Translations under genes and position numbers: made by a program
DNA from: Batkoa obscura
Taxonomy: Eukaryota; Entomophthoromycota; Entomophthoromycetes; Entomophthorales; Batkoaceae
DNA: 64,000 nt
NCBI GenBank assembly: GCA_030770535.1
Contig: JASVEC010000010.1
Location: 1,302,001 to 1,366,000 of the forward strand
Direction: 5' to 3'
Shown here: positions 1 through 11,748 of the stretch, in pieces
Position numbering within the stretch: the first letter of the stretch is position 1
Layout: each line of letters starts with the position of its first letter
Notes under the pieces: generated by a model
Told to the model about the DNA's origin: nothing
Databases searched by the model: none
Seen by the model: only the letters and a program-made list of their open reading frames with translations

Positions 1-440
1 CATGGTTAATTATAACATAACAATCGCCTAAGCTGTTGTGTTCTCGAGCTCAGAGAAAATCAATCCCATGTTCTTATTTTGATTTGTTATGAGAATTTCT
101 AGCTCCATCCAAAAGAATATTATCTTCTCATTTTGATATTTATACTTTTCAGAGTATAAAAGAGTTTACAGAGTATAATAGTTCAAGGCTTTTTAACTGA
201 ATTAATCCCTGATATCTCGAACATTTAATAAAGCCACTAAGTTTTCTTAATAGTATTTTACATAGGTTTTACATTAGTATCGTCTATTCTATTTGTCTTA
301 TATAGCTTGTAACCTATTACGTGCTATTCCTCATAATCCAAGTCTATCTTAGTTACATAAACTAAGGCCTTTCGACTTATAGTGTAGTCAACCCAGCAAT
401 AGCTGTTCTTGACTCCAAACCTTGAGTACCAGATTTCACA
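1..440 (+). repeat. Solo LTR, 5' end cut by the window edge
   Basis: This is a copy of a roughly 460-nt repeat found seven more times here. Full copies begin TGTGAAATATCG and end AGATTTCACA, carry a TATA-like GTATAAAAG and an AATAAAG signal, and have 4-bp target duplications. That fits a solo LTR of an LTR retrotransposon. Only the first ~20 bases are missing, because the window starts there. No internal coding region accompanies it. Confidence 0.75.
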
Positions 441-677
441 CCCCCATATTAAATTTTTTAATTAAAAAAAGCATGCTTTTTATTTTATATTTTTTATGCT
501 GAATTTATTTCTTTGCAATAAATCAAAGCCAGAAAAAGTTGGACTTCAAGTTAATCAATTCTAGATAAAAATTAAAAATAATGCAGATGTCTTAAACAAG
601 AATTAAATCAATTGATATCGAGTACATAACTGTTATAAATTATTGGATTAAAGCTTTTTATTAAGTCTTAGCCTGGA

Positions 678-701
678 TAGTTCCTTAAAATTAAGGAACT
701 A
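678..701. repeat. Short perfect palindrome downstream of R1
   Basis: TAGTTCCTTAA and its reverse complement are separated by two A bases. It lies about 140 nt beyond the stop of receptor R1. It could affect 3' end formation, but nothing shows a function. The rest of 441-838 shows no gene. Confidence 0.5.
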
Positions 702-838
702 GCGTTTATAAAAAAAACTATTGTGTATCATTTGGCATTCTAGCATTTAACAAAGGCATGTGGCTATAAAATTTCTTATATAAAATTAACAATTTAAATG
801 AAGTAGCATTAATTTTTATTTAGTGATAAGGTAATTAA

Positions 839-2041
839 TTATAAAGAGCGAATCAACATTGAGAGAATACTTTCCACTTCATCAGAAAAAGACCATCTAT
901 TAGTTCTACTATTACTCATATAAGTTGTGTTAGACAGATCGTGACCATCCAAGTCATCTAAATAACCTTTAATTAGATAATTTAAAATTTGAAATCTATT
1001 ACCATTTTTCACAAAATGCTTAAGATATATTTTTTTAAAAGCTAAAAATATTGTTGGATCAAATATAAATGCTATGAAATTTAATGAGCCAGTCGTACAT
1101 AATAGCATTAATGAACATTCTACTAAATGGATGCTAGTTTCATTACGGATATTAGTTTTATCATTGAAGTCATAATAGATATGCGATATGATAAATCCCG
1201 AATGTGATATTAACATTATGAAGGGGTAGAGTAGTCTAAAATCATAAATATTAGGTTAGGGATTTAAACTGTACTTACAATCTATAGCCAAATTGTTTCA
1301 CATATCTAAGTGCGCTATTATAAGAACCAGAGTCGGCAACAAATAACATCTTTTTGGTTGTCAACACACCTTTACGCAATTTAAGTAAAACGAAACATAC
1401 AACTATTAATAGATAAACTATTGATATCATTAATGGCAGTTGAACAATGAAAAAATCAAGTTTTTTAGCAAAGTCAATATCATTTCCTGAGATATAACAC
1501 CTATCGTATTTCCCAAATCCGAAGTGTCCTAACGCTTAATAATATAAATAATTGTCAGTTGAACAATGTTTTTGTGTACCTAATAATGGAGCTGTAATTG
1601 TTAAGCCTATTACTATTGGAAGTATCCAATATAGAATTTCAATGTTTCTCGTTATATCGATTCTATGTAAAAAAGCAATTTGTAAATTAATCCCAATGAT
1701 AGCATTAATTAAGGTATAAACTAAAGGGAAAAAGGCTTGCTGCCATCCAAGGAAAGTACACATGATCCCAGCATCTTTAATTTCCCTACTCCAAAACGGC
1801 ATTGTATGAAGCCATATATCATAAAATGAGATAGCGATCTGTAAACGTAATGATACTCTATCCACAAGAGTCTTTTTATACAAGGCTTAAATAATTAGTA
1901 GCTAGTGACTATCATACTAATGGACTTACCTAAACTGGCCATAACAATTATGATAGATCCAGATAGACTAACAGAGATGAGTGAACTGATAGGATAGAAA
2001 TCCTTATATAAAAAGTTATAAAGTGGGGAGTCTTGCATCAT
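839..2041 (-). CDS. R1: seven-transmembrane GPCR-like receptor (4 exons, divergent member)
   Basis: Exons 2041-1930, 1885-1580, 1534-1279 and 1235-839 join in frame at GT...AG junctions to give about 356 aa. The start is the first of two adjacent in-frame ATG codons (2041 or 2038). Exon 1 encodes TM1; exon 2 TM2-TM4 with the family signature LVDRV.LRLQ; exon 3 TM5, including the cysteine of extracellular loop 2 (DRCYI); exon 4 TM6-TM7 with LNFIAFIFDPT. The cysteine in MCTFLG before TM3 and the loop-2 cysteine could form the usual family A GPCR disulfide. It is the most divergent receptor here, with a long C-tail encoded without the extra tail intron seen in its relatives. The ligand is unknown. 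It is probably a plasma-membrane sensor coupled to G proteins, which is inference from topology. Confidence 0.82.
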
Positions 2042-2551
2042 TAATTCACAACAAAGATATAATTTTAAAGTTGATTAAATTTTAAATTTTTTATAATTTG
2101 CTTCTAGGAACTTAAAGAATAACACATCAATATTTTGATCCTAATTTAGTCATGTTACTAACTATACTTTTTATATTATAGATCACATCGAGTTCTATAA
2201 ATCCAATTTAGGTCACTTTAATCATCTCATATTTAACCGAGATATTTCTATTTTGGATTATTAATTTGTAGTTCCAATTTCGCTATAATTAGCAAATTAA
2301 CTTGTTTTTAAGGGATGAAGCAGATGTGCAACTTTTCGAATTTCAAAGCCATTTACATTTTAAGCCAAAAACAAGTTTTTTAAAATAAAACTTGAATTCA
2401 AAATCACATTTTGCAGTCATGAGCTTTTAATAAATCAAGAAATATGAAAAAGTTTTGGAATGAACCGTATTTATAAAATACTATAAAGTATCCCTTTAAC
2501 GTTTTTTTATAGAATAGTTAATAATTTAAGGTGAAATAAAATTGAAGTGCA
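2042..2551. other. Intergenic, upstream of R1
   Basis: AT-rich DNA. A TATA-like AATTATAAAAAA lies about 40-60 nt upstream of R1. No ORF or repeat was recognised. Confidence 0.5.
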
Positions 2552-2553
2552 TA

Positions 2554-5020
2554 TGGGGTTGTCTGAATTAGTTTCATTATTTTATCCAATTTTTGAAAAA
2601 TTTTGTATTTTAAAAACTTCGCTTAAAATTCTATAAAATCACATCTTTTATTAAAACAAAAGTACCCAAACACAGTTCTAAATCATTCTATTATAGCTCA
2701 TACTGTAAGTTAGTTGAATTTCTACTAGATCTTAAATACATGTTCTTATAAAGCTTAATTGAGAAATATTTACTATCAACTGCTTTATAACCAACATTGT
2801 AGATTTATTATCAAATAAATAAACTATTTTAATGTTATAATTACATTATTAATATACTGCCAAGTTAATAAATAGCTGCATGGGAGGGAGTGGTTAGCCC
2901 CAAAACTATAATTAACCATCCCTATATAGTATAAGTAATAATAGTTTTTACATATTATTACAGTTACTTGTTCTTTGACTATTTATTAACTTAGCTATTA
3001 ATAACTTAAGTAATCCTAACATTTAACAATCTATTTCTATCATTTAACAAAGTACTTACTTGCTTAGTAAATATCGAAATTTTTAAATTCTCTGTTATCT
3101 TCGTAAGGTAAGCTGGGATCGATCTTTTAATTTTTCTGTTTTCTATAGACTCTATAACTTTAATTGGGACTATATCGCTTTTTTTTGATGTATCAGATAC
3201 TGGATAACAATGTAGTTTATTGTTATGTTTAATAAAATGTAAATACTTCTTAATGCCCTGCATCTCTATTATTCTTTTTGTATTTTTGTTTCTTTTATAC
3301 TTCTTAAAAATTATATCTGTTTTCCCATTATTAACAGTCGAGTTATTAATTTTATTATGCTCACAAATAAAAGCCTCAAATCTTGAAATTAATTGATCGA
3401 TATCTTCTATTTTACCTAACGCTTCAAAACTACTTTTCCATTTTGAAAGGTTTCCAAAATGTCCATCAACTATACTTTTTCCATGATGCTCAGCAAAAAA
3501 ATTAAGATTGACATTCAAACTACTATTTATTTTATGAATTTCTTTAAACATATAGTGTAGAAACTCTTGGGATCTAAAATGATTTCCTGTATCTGCCCAT
3601 ATATTAATTTTTGTAAACTTTTTAAATAGAAGCTCTGTAGAGATTAAATCGATTAAACAATCTCCTGCATATGCTGAATCATGATTCAATATTTCAGATA
3701 AATAATCAAAGTAAACTTTGCCTATCGTTTTATCATCTTTTAAATATAATACACCAAAGCCTAATACTGATATAGCTTGTTTATTATAATGATCTAGATT
3801 TATTGAATCTGGTCTTGTTCCTATTTCCATATTTTGTTTAAAATCTAAAACTATTATACAACTTTTGTTATTTAATTTTTTGATAGTTTCATTAAATGTG
3901 TTTTTTTGAGTATCAACACAGAATTTATGTAATTTGTATAATTTTTCTTCTTCGTTGAAAATTTCTTGTATCTCTGCTTTGTTTTTTGCTGTATTTATTT
4001 TATTTTCAAATAACTTTTTTCTAACTGTATACTGGGTACATATATTACATAGATCCGTTTTTCTTGCTGGATTTTTGAAATTAGTTGGTATATATTTAAA
4101 GAACGTTGACCTAGCTACTGCTTTATCTCTTAGATCATTCAAATATTTACTATATATCATTCTTCTACTTTTATTTAATATATATATATTATCTGATGAA
4201 TATTTACTATCGTTATTTTTTTTATTAAATCTTGATGAAATAGTTGAATCATTTAGTAAATATTGTATGATAGTTTCAATTTGGTCATCTTTAATTTTTT
4301 TTGTATTTTTAATAATAGGTTTTAATGTTGATATTTTATTATTATTACTTGTTTTTGAATAATCATATTGATTTCTATTTATATTAAACCCAAAACTCTT
4401 ACATTCATCAAAAGAATATACTGAAGCTATAGTTGATAATAACGCTACTTGCTGACTTTTGTTTCCTGTTTCCCTTAAAGCACTAATTTTATACATTACT
4501 TGATTAAGTTTATTATTATCGATAGTAAACTTTGATAATATATCTTTTCTTTGTTTTGTTTTATTATAAAATTCCATAAACCTTGGGTTGTTATAAGTAG
4601 CTCTTAAAATTGATGTAAATGAATTACAATGTTTATATTGTGTACTCCTCCCTATTGTATTGAAGTTTTCAAAAATTCCATTTCGAAGTTTAGTTATGAA
4701 AGTTTGCATTTTATTTTTATTTCAACAAAAAATAAAGTCAAATAAAGTCAAATAATTGTGTTTATATAATTATGTATTTATATAATTATATAATCATATA
4801 GTTATATATTATATATCTGTTAAATATCTAACAGAACTAACATAAAATACATAGTTAGGAAAATTAGCTATTTAAGAAAAGGAAACAATTAAAATAAGTT
4901 TTAAATAGAGACATTTAATTTTAGGCTTTTTAGATTTAACCGTTATATTGAACACAAACTTGAAATTTTAAATTTGGATTAATTTCTAAGTAGATTCTGA
5001 AACCAATTAGGACAGCCCCA
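2554..5020 (-). mobile_element. T1: intact autonomous TIR transposon, TA target duplication
   Basis: This 2,467-bp element has imperfect terminal inverted repeats: TGGGGTTGTCTGAATTAGTT on the left, and TGGGGCTGTCCTAATTGGTT on the right read inward. It is flanked by TA on both sides. It contains one intact transposase ORF on the minus strand with a ~310-nt leader and ~450-nt tail. The tail holds a conserved GC-richer patch around 2885-2925. Related copies are T2, T3, T4 and degenerate pieces. The near-identity of the copies points to recent activity. Confidence 0.85.
3006..4709 (-). CDS. DDE-like transposase of T1 (567 aa)
   Basis: Single-exon protein of 567 aa. A cysteine/histidine cluster (C221, C224, H261, C264) suggests a zinc-binding module. 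The downstream catalytic-like core has D289 in IIVLDFKQNMEIG, D373 in IWADTGNHFRS, and the block FFAEHHGKSIVDGHFG around 404-419, with E407 and D415 as candidates for the third acidic residue. This order fits an RNase H-fold DDE transposase that cuts and pastes the element. The superfamily is not certain to me: similar DF..N / DxG.HFR / HGK..DGHFG proteins are widespread in early-diverging fungi, usually unnamed. Nearly identical to the T2 and T4 proteins. Confidence 0.82.
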   Translation of the reverse strand: MQTFITKLRNGIFENFNTIGRSTQYKHCNSFTSILRATYNNPRFMEFYNKTKQRKDILSKFTIDNNKLNQVMYKISALRETGNKSQQVALLSTIASVYSFDECKSFGFNINRNQYDYSKTSNNNKISTLKPIIKNTKKIKDDQIETIIQYLLNDSTISSRFNKKNNDSKYSSDNIYILNKSRRMIYSKYLNDLRDKAVARSTFFKYIPTNFKNPARKTDLCNICTQYTVRKKLFENKINTAKNKAEIQEIFNEEEKLYKLHKFCVDTQKNTFNETIKKLNNKSCIIVLDFKQNMEIGTRPDSINLDHYNKQAISVLGFGVLYLKDDKTIGKVYFDYLSEILNHDSAYAGDCLIDLISTELLFKKFTKINIWADTGNHFRSQEFLHYMFKEIHKINSSLNVNLNFFAEHHGKSIVDGHFGNLSKWKSSFEALGKIEDIDQLISRFEAFICEHNKINNSTVNNGKTDIIFKKYKRNKNTKRIIEMQGIKKYLHFIKHNNKLHCYPVSDTSKKSDIVPIKVIESIENRKIKRSIPAYLTKITENLKISIFTKQVSTLLNDRNRLLNVRIT

Positions 5021-5022
5021 TA

Positions 5023-6407
5023 TATTACTTTTTTCGAAATTTTAATTTCTAAACAACTGGTTTATTTTACTACCTTGGAATCTGAAAAATACATTAGGAA
5101 TTAAATATATATATCATTTTCAACATAGCTTTACTTTTTTATCAGTGTTAGCAAGTTGCTTTTGGTTGTAATGAAATCAAAATTACTGTTTTTTATTTTA
5201 GAGTGAATATTCTAATTGCTATAAAATGATATTTTTTATAGTGGAAAAGTGATTATAAAAACAACACATCAAAAAGATAATCACTCTTATAACTAACCTT
5301 GATTAGTTAAAATGTTAGCAGAATTTTTAGAACTTATTTTTTCATATCATGTAACAAATTTTGGGTTTTGAGTTATCATATCATAGTTTTGATGGAGTGT
5401 TAAATAATAAATGTTTTTTATATTCTTGAAAGAGCCACAAGCTCTTGAGTATTTTATTAAATAGAAAGTAGCTAAAATGTTGTGAAAGAGAGATGGCCCA
5501 TTTTCTTAGAGCTTTGGACCACTTTTATTACGAGAAAGACAAAATTTTTGGGATTTTAAGCTTTCACCGACGCTATTTTCTATTCTTTAAATAAAGTGCT
5601 ACATATTAGTACTGAAATCTGAATTTAAAAATGAAAGTTTATAAGTATGATAAATTTGTCATAGAACAGAAGTGTAAAAATTCCCAACCAACATTTTTGG
5701 CAGTACATTTAATAAATTGATGTAGTCCTGAAGAGAAATACCTATATAGTATGAGCCTGATAATATAATAAACACGTTCAATTCAATTTAACAAAGTAAA
5801 TAGCTAAAGTTATAGTAAGTTTTGTTTTAACATTACAATTATAATTCTTGTTGAAAATGAGTTAGAAAAATGATGTAAAACACGAATTTAGATTACTTAT
5901 AGCAGTTATTTTGTTAATCATACTTTACAACTTTTTTTCAATAGCTCAAATATCTAAAAACGAAATTTGGTAATAGTGAAAGTTTTATTACTAAAATTTA
6001 AAAACATTGTTTATATCAGTAAATAAATCAAATTTAGATGGGTAGCATCGGTGTTTCAAAATATTGATGATATCTGATAAAGGTATATAATTATTATTAT
6101 TGTGCCCACCTTTATTGTAGTTGTTTCAATATCATAATTTAGAGTTTCACGAAATAATCTTAGAACTTGAATCAATTTAGTTTATATTGAGATGTCATAT
6201 TTCGAATTTTTTAGTAAGATAAATAAGATGTGATAGAAAATTCAATATGATATGAAGATTAGTATTAAAAGAATCGAAGTAATTTATTATAAAATATCAA
6301 TTTATAAAAAGCATGTCTTTCAAGAAGAAAATTAAAAAAGATAAATGAGCATCGGTTGCTTTAGTTCCAATTTTAAAATTATAAAAATTTAATAGTTTTA
6401 AAGATTT
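5023..6407. other. Long intergenic stretch, nothing recognised
   Basis: About 1.4 kb of AT-rich DNA between T1 and the first ABC-transporter relic. No ORF with family resemblance, RNA gene or listed repeat was seen. Confidence 0.5.
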
Positions 6408-6506
6408 GAGGGTGTTTTTTTGGCTTCATCACTTTTTCCATCTTTCAAGTGTTATTTGAGTGAAGGAATTATTAGTAAAAATTTTAAACACAAAAATACA
6501 TCACCA
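6408..6506 (+). mobile_element. MITE copy 1 (~100 nt)
   Basis: One of about 35 copies of a short TIR element. The consensus starts TGGGGATGTTTTTTTTGGTT, continues with TTTCATTACTTTTTCC and TTAAGCGCTATTTGAG, and ends AAAAATACATCCCCA. It is usually flanked by TA. Its first ~34 nt resemble the left terminus of transposon T1. The plus strand is defined by this orientation for all copies. Confidence 0.8.
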
Positions 6507-6514
6507 TTTGGTTA

Positions 6515-7780
6515 TCTTGGCATTTACCTTTATATTTTCACTCATTAATGGTGCTCGTCAACCATTGATTTCTTTACTACATTCTGGGGTTGTAGGTGCT
6601 TTTACAAATTATATCATAGATTCTTAAAATAACCCAATGCTGGCTATCCAAGCTTTTAAACTTACGATTACAACATTATGCCTTCAATTTTTTGAAGTTG
6701 GTATTACTGTTTTAGTTGCTGCACACGGAAAAATCAGTTTACGGGTGGTAGTAGGCAAAAACTAAGCATTATATATAAGACAAAATTACTATAAAGCAAT
6801 TTTATCACAAGAAATCGGTTAATTCGATACAATTTATTCAGAGGGTATAGCTTCCTATGTATTTGGAGATATGCACTTAGTGCAAAGTGGTATATCTGAA
6901 AAATTAGGTTTTATGATTCAAAACTTTTTCAGCTTTCTTTCGGACTATATTGTAGCTTCTGCCCAATGTTGTGGATTTAGTTTAGTTTTAATGGTTATAA
7001 CCCCCTTAGTTACTGTTGTTGTTGTTTTTTATCAAAAGAGTTGCTCATTATCTACTAGCGATCAAAACGCTTATGGAAAAGCTAGATCAATGGCTGGGGA
7101 AGTGTTATCATTTGTTTGAATCATTTATGCTTTTGGATCTCCGAGAAGAGAAATCTTAAGGTATGAGTAGAAACTTTTTCAAACAAACAAATATGATCAC
7201 AAAAGTTCAGTTATTTTTGTAGTTAATATTGTTCGAGTTGAGTTTATTGCGTTTTTGACTTATTCACTAAAAATGTGTTATGGCAACAACTTTATTGCAA
7301 AGCAAGAGCATAAACCAGAAAATTTAACTTCAGTGCTTTTTCAATTATTTGAAGAGCTCTATCGATTAGGTATAGTTCACTTTTTTTGACTGCTTTAGCC
7401 ACTGGACAAGAAGCGGCAGCTAAACTATCTTAGGTGATCAAAAGATAATCTAAAATAGATACATTTACATATATCGCATTAATGAAGCAAAAGGAGGATA
7501 AAGTAAGTAAACTTCAAGGTGAAATTTTATTTAATAATATCGTTTTTTCCTATCCAACGCGTTTTGATATTATTAGATTAAATGTGTTAAATTCAAGAGT
7601 TGATATCAGTACTATTATGGTTTTAGTTAGACCTTTAGGATCCAGTAAAAGTAGTGTAATTGGACTAATTGAAGGGTTTTATGATGAAAATTCGGGTTCA
7701 ATCACTATTGGTAATATAAATATAAGTGAAGTTAGTATTGAGTTTTTAAGAAGTTAAATTGTCATTGTTAGACAAAAGCC
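6515..7780 (+). pseudogene. ABC transporter (ABCB/P-glycoprotein-like) pseudogene 1
   Basis: Fragments in changing frames resemble a half of a multidrug-type ABC exporter. Transmembrane-domain pieces lie around 6520-7120 (for example HLVQSGISEKLGFMIQNF). The start of a nucleotide-binding domain lies at 7480-7757, with GEILFNNIVFSYPTRFDI, a Walker A region decayed to RPLGSSKSS instead of GPSGSGKS, then EGFYDENSGSITI and FLRS. In-frame stops and frameshifts occur throughout. Transposon T2 is inserted just after the RQKP-like stretch (normally Q-loop/QEP), and nothing beyond it continues the gene. A paralogous relic lies at 10.8-11.7 kb. The original gene would have exported lipids or drugs, an inference from the family. 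Confidence 0.75.
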
Positions 7781-7782
7781 TA

Positions 7783-10246
7783 TGGGGTTGTCTGAATTAG
7801 TTTCATTATTTTATCCAATTTTTGAAAAATTTTGTATTTTAAAAACTTCGCTTAAAATTCTATAAAATCACATCTTTTATTAAAACAAAAGTACCCAAAC
7901 ACAGTTCTAAATCATTCTATTATAGCTCATACTGTAAGTTAGTTGAATTTCTACTAGATCTTAAATACATGTTCTTATAAAGCTTAATTGAGAAATATTT
8001 ATTATCAACTGCTTTATAGCCAACATCGTAGATTTATTATCAAATAAATAAACTATTTTAATGTTGTAATTACATTATTAATATATTGCCAAGTTAATAA
8101 ATAGCTGCATGGGAGGGAGTGGTCAGCCCCAAAACTATAATTAACCATCCCTATATAGTACAAGTAATAATAGTTTTTACATATTATTACAGTTACTTGT
8201 TCTTTGACTATTTATTAACTTAGCTATTAATAACTTAAGTAATCCTAACATTTAACAATCTATTTCTATCATTTAACAAAGTACTTACTTGCTTAGTAAA
8301 TATCGAAATTTTTAAATTCTCTGTTATCTTCGTAAGGTAAGCTGGGATCGATCTTTTAATTTTTCTGTTTTCTATAGACTCTATAACTTTAATTGGGACT
8401 ATATCGCTTTTTTTTGATGTATCAGATACTGGATAACAATGTAGTTTATTGTTATGTTTAATAAAATGTAAATACTTCTTAATGCCCTGCATCTCTATTA
8501 TTCTTTTTGTATTTTTGTTTCTTTTATACTTTTTAAAAATTATATCTGTTTTCCCATTATTAACAGTTGAGTTATTAATTTTATTATGCTCACAAATAAA
8601 AGCCTCAAATCTTGAAATTAATTGATCGATATCTTCTATTTTACCTAACGCTTCAAAACTACTTTTCCATTTTGAAAGGTTTCCAAAATGCCCATCAACT
8701 ATACTTTTTCCATGATGCTCAGCAAAAAAATTAAGATTAACATTCAAACTACTATTTATTTTATGAATTTCTTTAAACATATAGTGTAGAAACTCTTGGG
8801 ATCTAAAATGATTTCCTGTATCTGCCCATATATTAATTTTTGTAAACTTTTTAAATAGAAGCTCTGTAGAGATTAAATCGATTAAACAATCTCCTGCATA
8901 TGCTGAATCATGATTCAATATTTCAGATAAATAATCAAAGTAAACTTTGCCTATTGTTTTATCATCTTTTAAATATAATACACCAAAACCCAATACTGAT
9001 ATAGCTTGTTTATTATAATGATCTAGATTTATTGAATCTGGTCTTGTTCCTATTTCCATATTTTGTTTAAAATCTAAAACTATTATACAACTTTTGTTAT
9101 TTAATTTTTTAATAGTTTCATTAAATGTGTTTTTTTGAGTATCAACACAGAATTTATGTAATTTGTATAATTTTTCTTCTTCGTTGAAAATTTCTTGTAT
9201 CTCTGCTTTGTTTTTTGCTGTATTTATTTTATTTTCAAATAACTTTTTTCTAACTGTATACTGGGTACATATATTACATAGATCCGTTTTTCTTGCTGGA
9301 TTTTTGAAATTACTTGGTATATATTTAAAGAACGTTGACCTAGCTACTGCTTTATCTCTTAGATCATTCAAATATTTACTATATATCATTCTTCTACTTT
9401 TATTTAATATATATATATTATCTGATGAATATTTACTATCGTTATTTTTTTTATTAAATCTTGATGAAATAGTTGAATCATTTAGTAAATATTGTATGAT
9501 AGTTTCAATTTGGTCATTAATTTTTTTTGTATTTTTAATAATAGGTTTTAATGTTGATATTTTATTATTATTACTTGTTTTTGAATAATCATATTGATTT
9601 CTATTTATATTAAACCCAAAACTCTTACATTCATCAAAAGAATATACTGAAGCTATAGTTGATAATAACGCTACTTGCTGGTTTTTGTTTCCTGTTTCCC
9701 TTAAAGCACTAATTTTATACATTACTTGATTAAGTTTATTATTATCGATAGTAAACTTTGATAATATATCTTTTCTTTGTTTTGTTTTATTATAAAATTC
9801 CATAAACCTTGGGTTGTTATAAGTAGCTCTTAAGATTGATGTAAATAAATTACAATGTTTATATTGTGTACTCCTCCCTATTGTATTGAAGTTTTCAAAA
9901 ATTCCATTTCGAAGTTTAGTTATGAAAGTTTGCATTTTATTTTTATTTCAACAAAAAATAAAGTCAAATAAAGTCAAATAACTGTGTTTATATAATTATG
10001 TATTTATATAATTATATAATCATATAGTTATATATTATATATCTGTTAAATATCTAACAGAACTAACATAAAATACATAGTTAGGAAAATTAGCTATTTA
10101 AGAAAAGGAAACAATTAAAATAAGTTTTAAATAGAGACATTTAATTTTAGGCTTTTTAGATTTAACCGTTATATTGAACACAAACTTGAAATTTTAAATT
10201 TGGATTAATTTCTAAGTAGATTCTGAAACCAATTAGGACAGCCCCA
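7783..10246 (-). mobile_element. T2: intact TIR transposon inserted in the ABC relic
   Basis: Second near-full copy of the T1 family (2,464 bp), with the same termini and an intact ORF. The left flank is TA; the right flank is AA and belongs to a truncated, reversed copy (T2b), so the original target duplication is not preserved. Confidence 0.82.
8235..9935 (-). CDS. DDE-like transposase of T2 (566 aa)
   Basis: Full-length, uninterrupted, and almost identical to the T1 protein; it lacks one residue in a lysine/aspartate-rich stretch near 140. The zinc-like C/H cluster and the DFKQN, ADTGNHFR and HHGKSIVDGHFG blocks are all present. Intact coding sequence in several copies suggests that this family moved recently. 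Confidence 0.82.
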   Translation of the reverse strand: MQTFITKLRNGIFENFNTIGRSTQYKHCNLFTSILRATYNNPRFMEFYNKTKQRKDILSKFTIDNNKLNQVMYKISALRETGNKNQQVALLSTIASVYSFDECKSFGFNINRNQYDYSKTSNNNKISTLKPIIKNTKKINDQIETIIQYLLNDSTISSRFNKKNNDSKYSSDNIYILNKSRRMIYSKYLNDLRDKAVARSTFFKYIPSNFKNPARKTDLCNICTQYTVRKKLFENKINTAKNKAEIQEIFNEEEKLYKLHKFCVDTQKNTFNETIKKLNNKSCIIVLDFKQNMEIGTRPDSINLDHYNKQAISVLGFGVLYLKDDKTIGKVYFDYLSEILNHDSAYAGDCLIDLISTELLFKKFTKINIWADTGNHFRSQEFLHYMFKEIHKINSSLNVNLNFFAEHHGKSIVDGHFGNLSKWKSSFEALGKIEDIDQLISRFEAFICEHNKINNSTVNNGKTDIIFKKYKRNKNTKRIIEMQGIKKYLHFIKHNNKLHCYPVSDTSKKSDIVPIKVIESIENRKIKRSIPAYLTKITENLKISIFTKQVSTLLNDRNRLLNVRIT

Positions 10247-10816
10247 AATGTTAAGATTACTTAAGTTATTAATAGCTAAGTTAATGAATAGTCAAAGAAC
10301 AAGTAACTATAATAATATGTAAAAACTATTATTACTTGTACTATATAGAGATGGTTAATTATAGTTTTGGGACTAACCACTCCCTCCCATGCAGCTATTT
10401 ATTGACTTATCAATATGTGAGTGTTTTTTTGACTTCATTACTTTTTCCATTTTTTAAGCGCTATTTGAGTGGAAAAACTATTAATAAAATTCCTAAACAC
10501 AAAAAAACATCTCCATATATTAATAATGTAATTATAACATTAAAATAGTTTATTTATTTGATAACAAATCTGCAATGTTGGTTATAAAGCGGTCAATAAT
10601 GAATGTCTCTCAATAAAGTTTTATAAGAATATGTATTTAAGATCTATTAAAAATTCAGCTAACTTACGGTATAAACTATAATAGAATGATTTAGAACTGT
10701 GTCCAGGTACTTTTGTTTTAATAAAAAATTTGATTTTATAGAATTTTAAGCAAAGTTTTTTTAAATACAAAATATGTGAAAATTGGATAAAATAATGAAA
10801 CTAATTGATAACCTCA
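10247..10816 (+). mobile_element. T2b: truncated reversed fragment of the T1 family
   Basis: It begins at the last codons of the transposase (LLNV.IT, stop) and runs through the 3' flank to a decayed terminus (reads TGAGGTTATC inward). It abuts T2 tail to tail and is interrupted by a MITE at 10416-10515. T2 and T2b together make an inverted repeat of the element's 3' region. Confidence 0.75.
10416..10515 (+). mobile_element. MITE copy 2, nested in T2b
   Basis: Full-length copy. Its first bases are decayed to TGTGAGTG; it ends AAACATCTCCA followed by TA. It interrupts the T2b sequence that is continuous in T1. Confidence 0.75.
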
Positions 10817-11698
10817 TACTCTGAAATTATAGAAGCATTTATAAGTTATGCTGTGAATTTTTCAAATGACCCAATGCTAACTATTCAAGCTTTTAAATCT
10901 ATAATTACACGTTATATCTTCAATTTCTTGAAGTTATTATTATAGCCTTACCTGCTGAAATCGAAAAATGAGTTTATAGGTAGTAATAGGTAAAAATCAA
11001 ACATTGCGTATGAGGTGGAATTACTATAAACCAGTTTTATCATAAGAAATTGGTTGATTTGATATAATTCCTTCAGAGGTACATTTTCTCGTATATCCAG
11101 AGACATTTCCCTAATTTAAGATGATATATCTAAAAATTTAGGTTTTATGATATGAAACTTTTCCAGTTTTTTTCCGGGTTATATTGTAGCTTTCACTTAA
11201 GGTAGGAGACTCAGTTTGGTTTTATTAGTTATAACTCCTTTAGTTACTCTAGCTGGCATTTTTTTTCAGTTACTTTAGGAGCTCTGTCGATTAGACATAG
11301 TCTACTCTTTTTAACTGCTTTAGCTGTTACACAAGGAGCAGTAACTAAATATTTCAGTGCATTGAAAGAGAACCTAAAATAGATCCATTTGTATATACCG
11401 GACTAATGAAACAGAAGGAGAAAAAGGCAGGTAAACTTGAAGATAGTATTCATTTTAGAAGTATAGTTTTTTCTTATCCAGCGCGTTTTGATATTGTTAC
11501 ATTAAATGACTTAAAGTTGAAAGTTGGTGCTGATACTACTATAGCTTTAATTGAGCCTCCAGGGTTTAGTAAAAGTACTGCAATAGGATCGATCGAAAGG
11601 TTTTGTAGTGTAAACTCGGGCTCGATCACTATTAATAGTGTATATAAGTGAAGTTGGTATCGAGTTTTTAAGAAGCCATATTGGTATTATTGTATACC
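10817..11698 (+). pseudogene. ABC transporter (ABCB-like) pseudogene 2
   Basis: Paralogue of the relic at 6.5-7.8 kb: both carry the stretch reading AACCCAATGCTGG / GACCCAATGCTAA followed by ATTCAAGCTTTTAAA. The nucleotide-binding part is at 11406-11690: LEDSIHFRSIVFSYPARFDI, a degenerate Walker A (EPPGFSKST), then SGSITI and IEFLRSHIG. Frameshifts and stops are frequent in the membrane part. The 5' side starts exactly at the end of transposon fragment T2b and the 3' side ends at a MITE fragment, so both ends look cut by mobile DNA. Confidence 0.7.
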
Positions 11699-11748
11699 AA
11701 TAGCGCTTAAAAGATAGGAAAAGTGATGAAGCGAAAAAAAAACTCGCG
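11697..11748 (-). mobile_element. MITE fragment (half copy)
   Basis: Carries the middle and one end of the MITE in reverse orientation (AATAGCGCTTAAAAGAT..., GTGATGAAGC). Truncated. Confidence 0.55.

Noticed and set aside
3934-4362. 142-codon hydrophobic ORF antisense to the transposase of T1 (also in T2, T3 and T4)
   Set aside because: It lies wholly within the transposase on the other strand. The Phe/Leu-rich translation is what the Lys/Asn-rich sense strand produces, and it has no start context or motif of its own.
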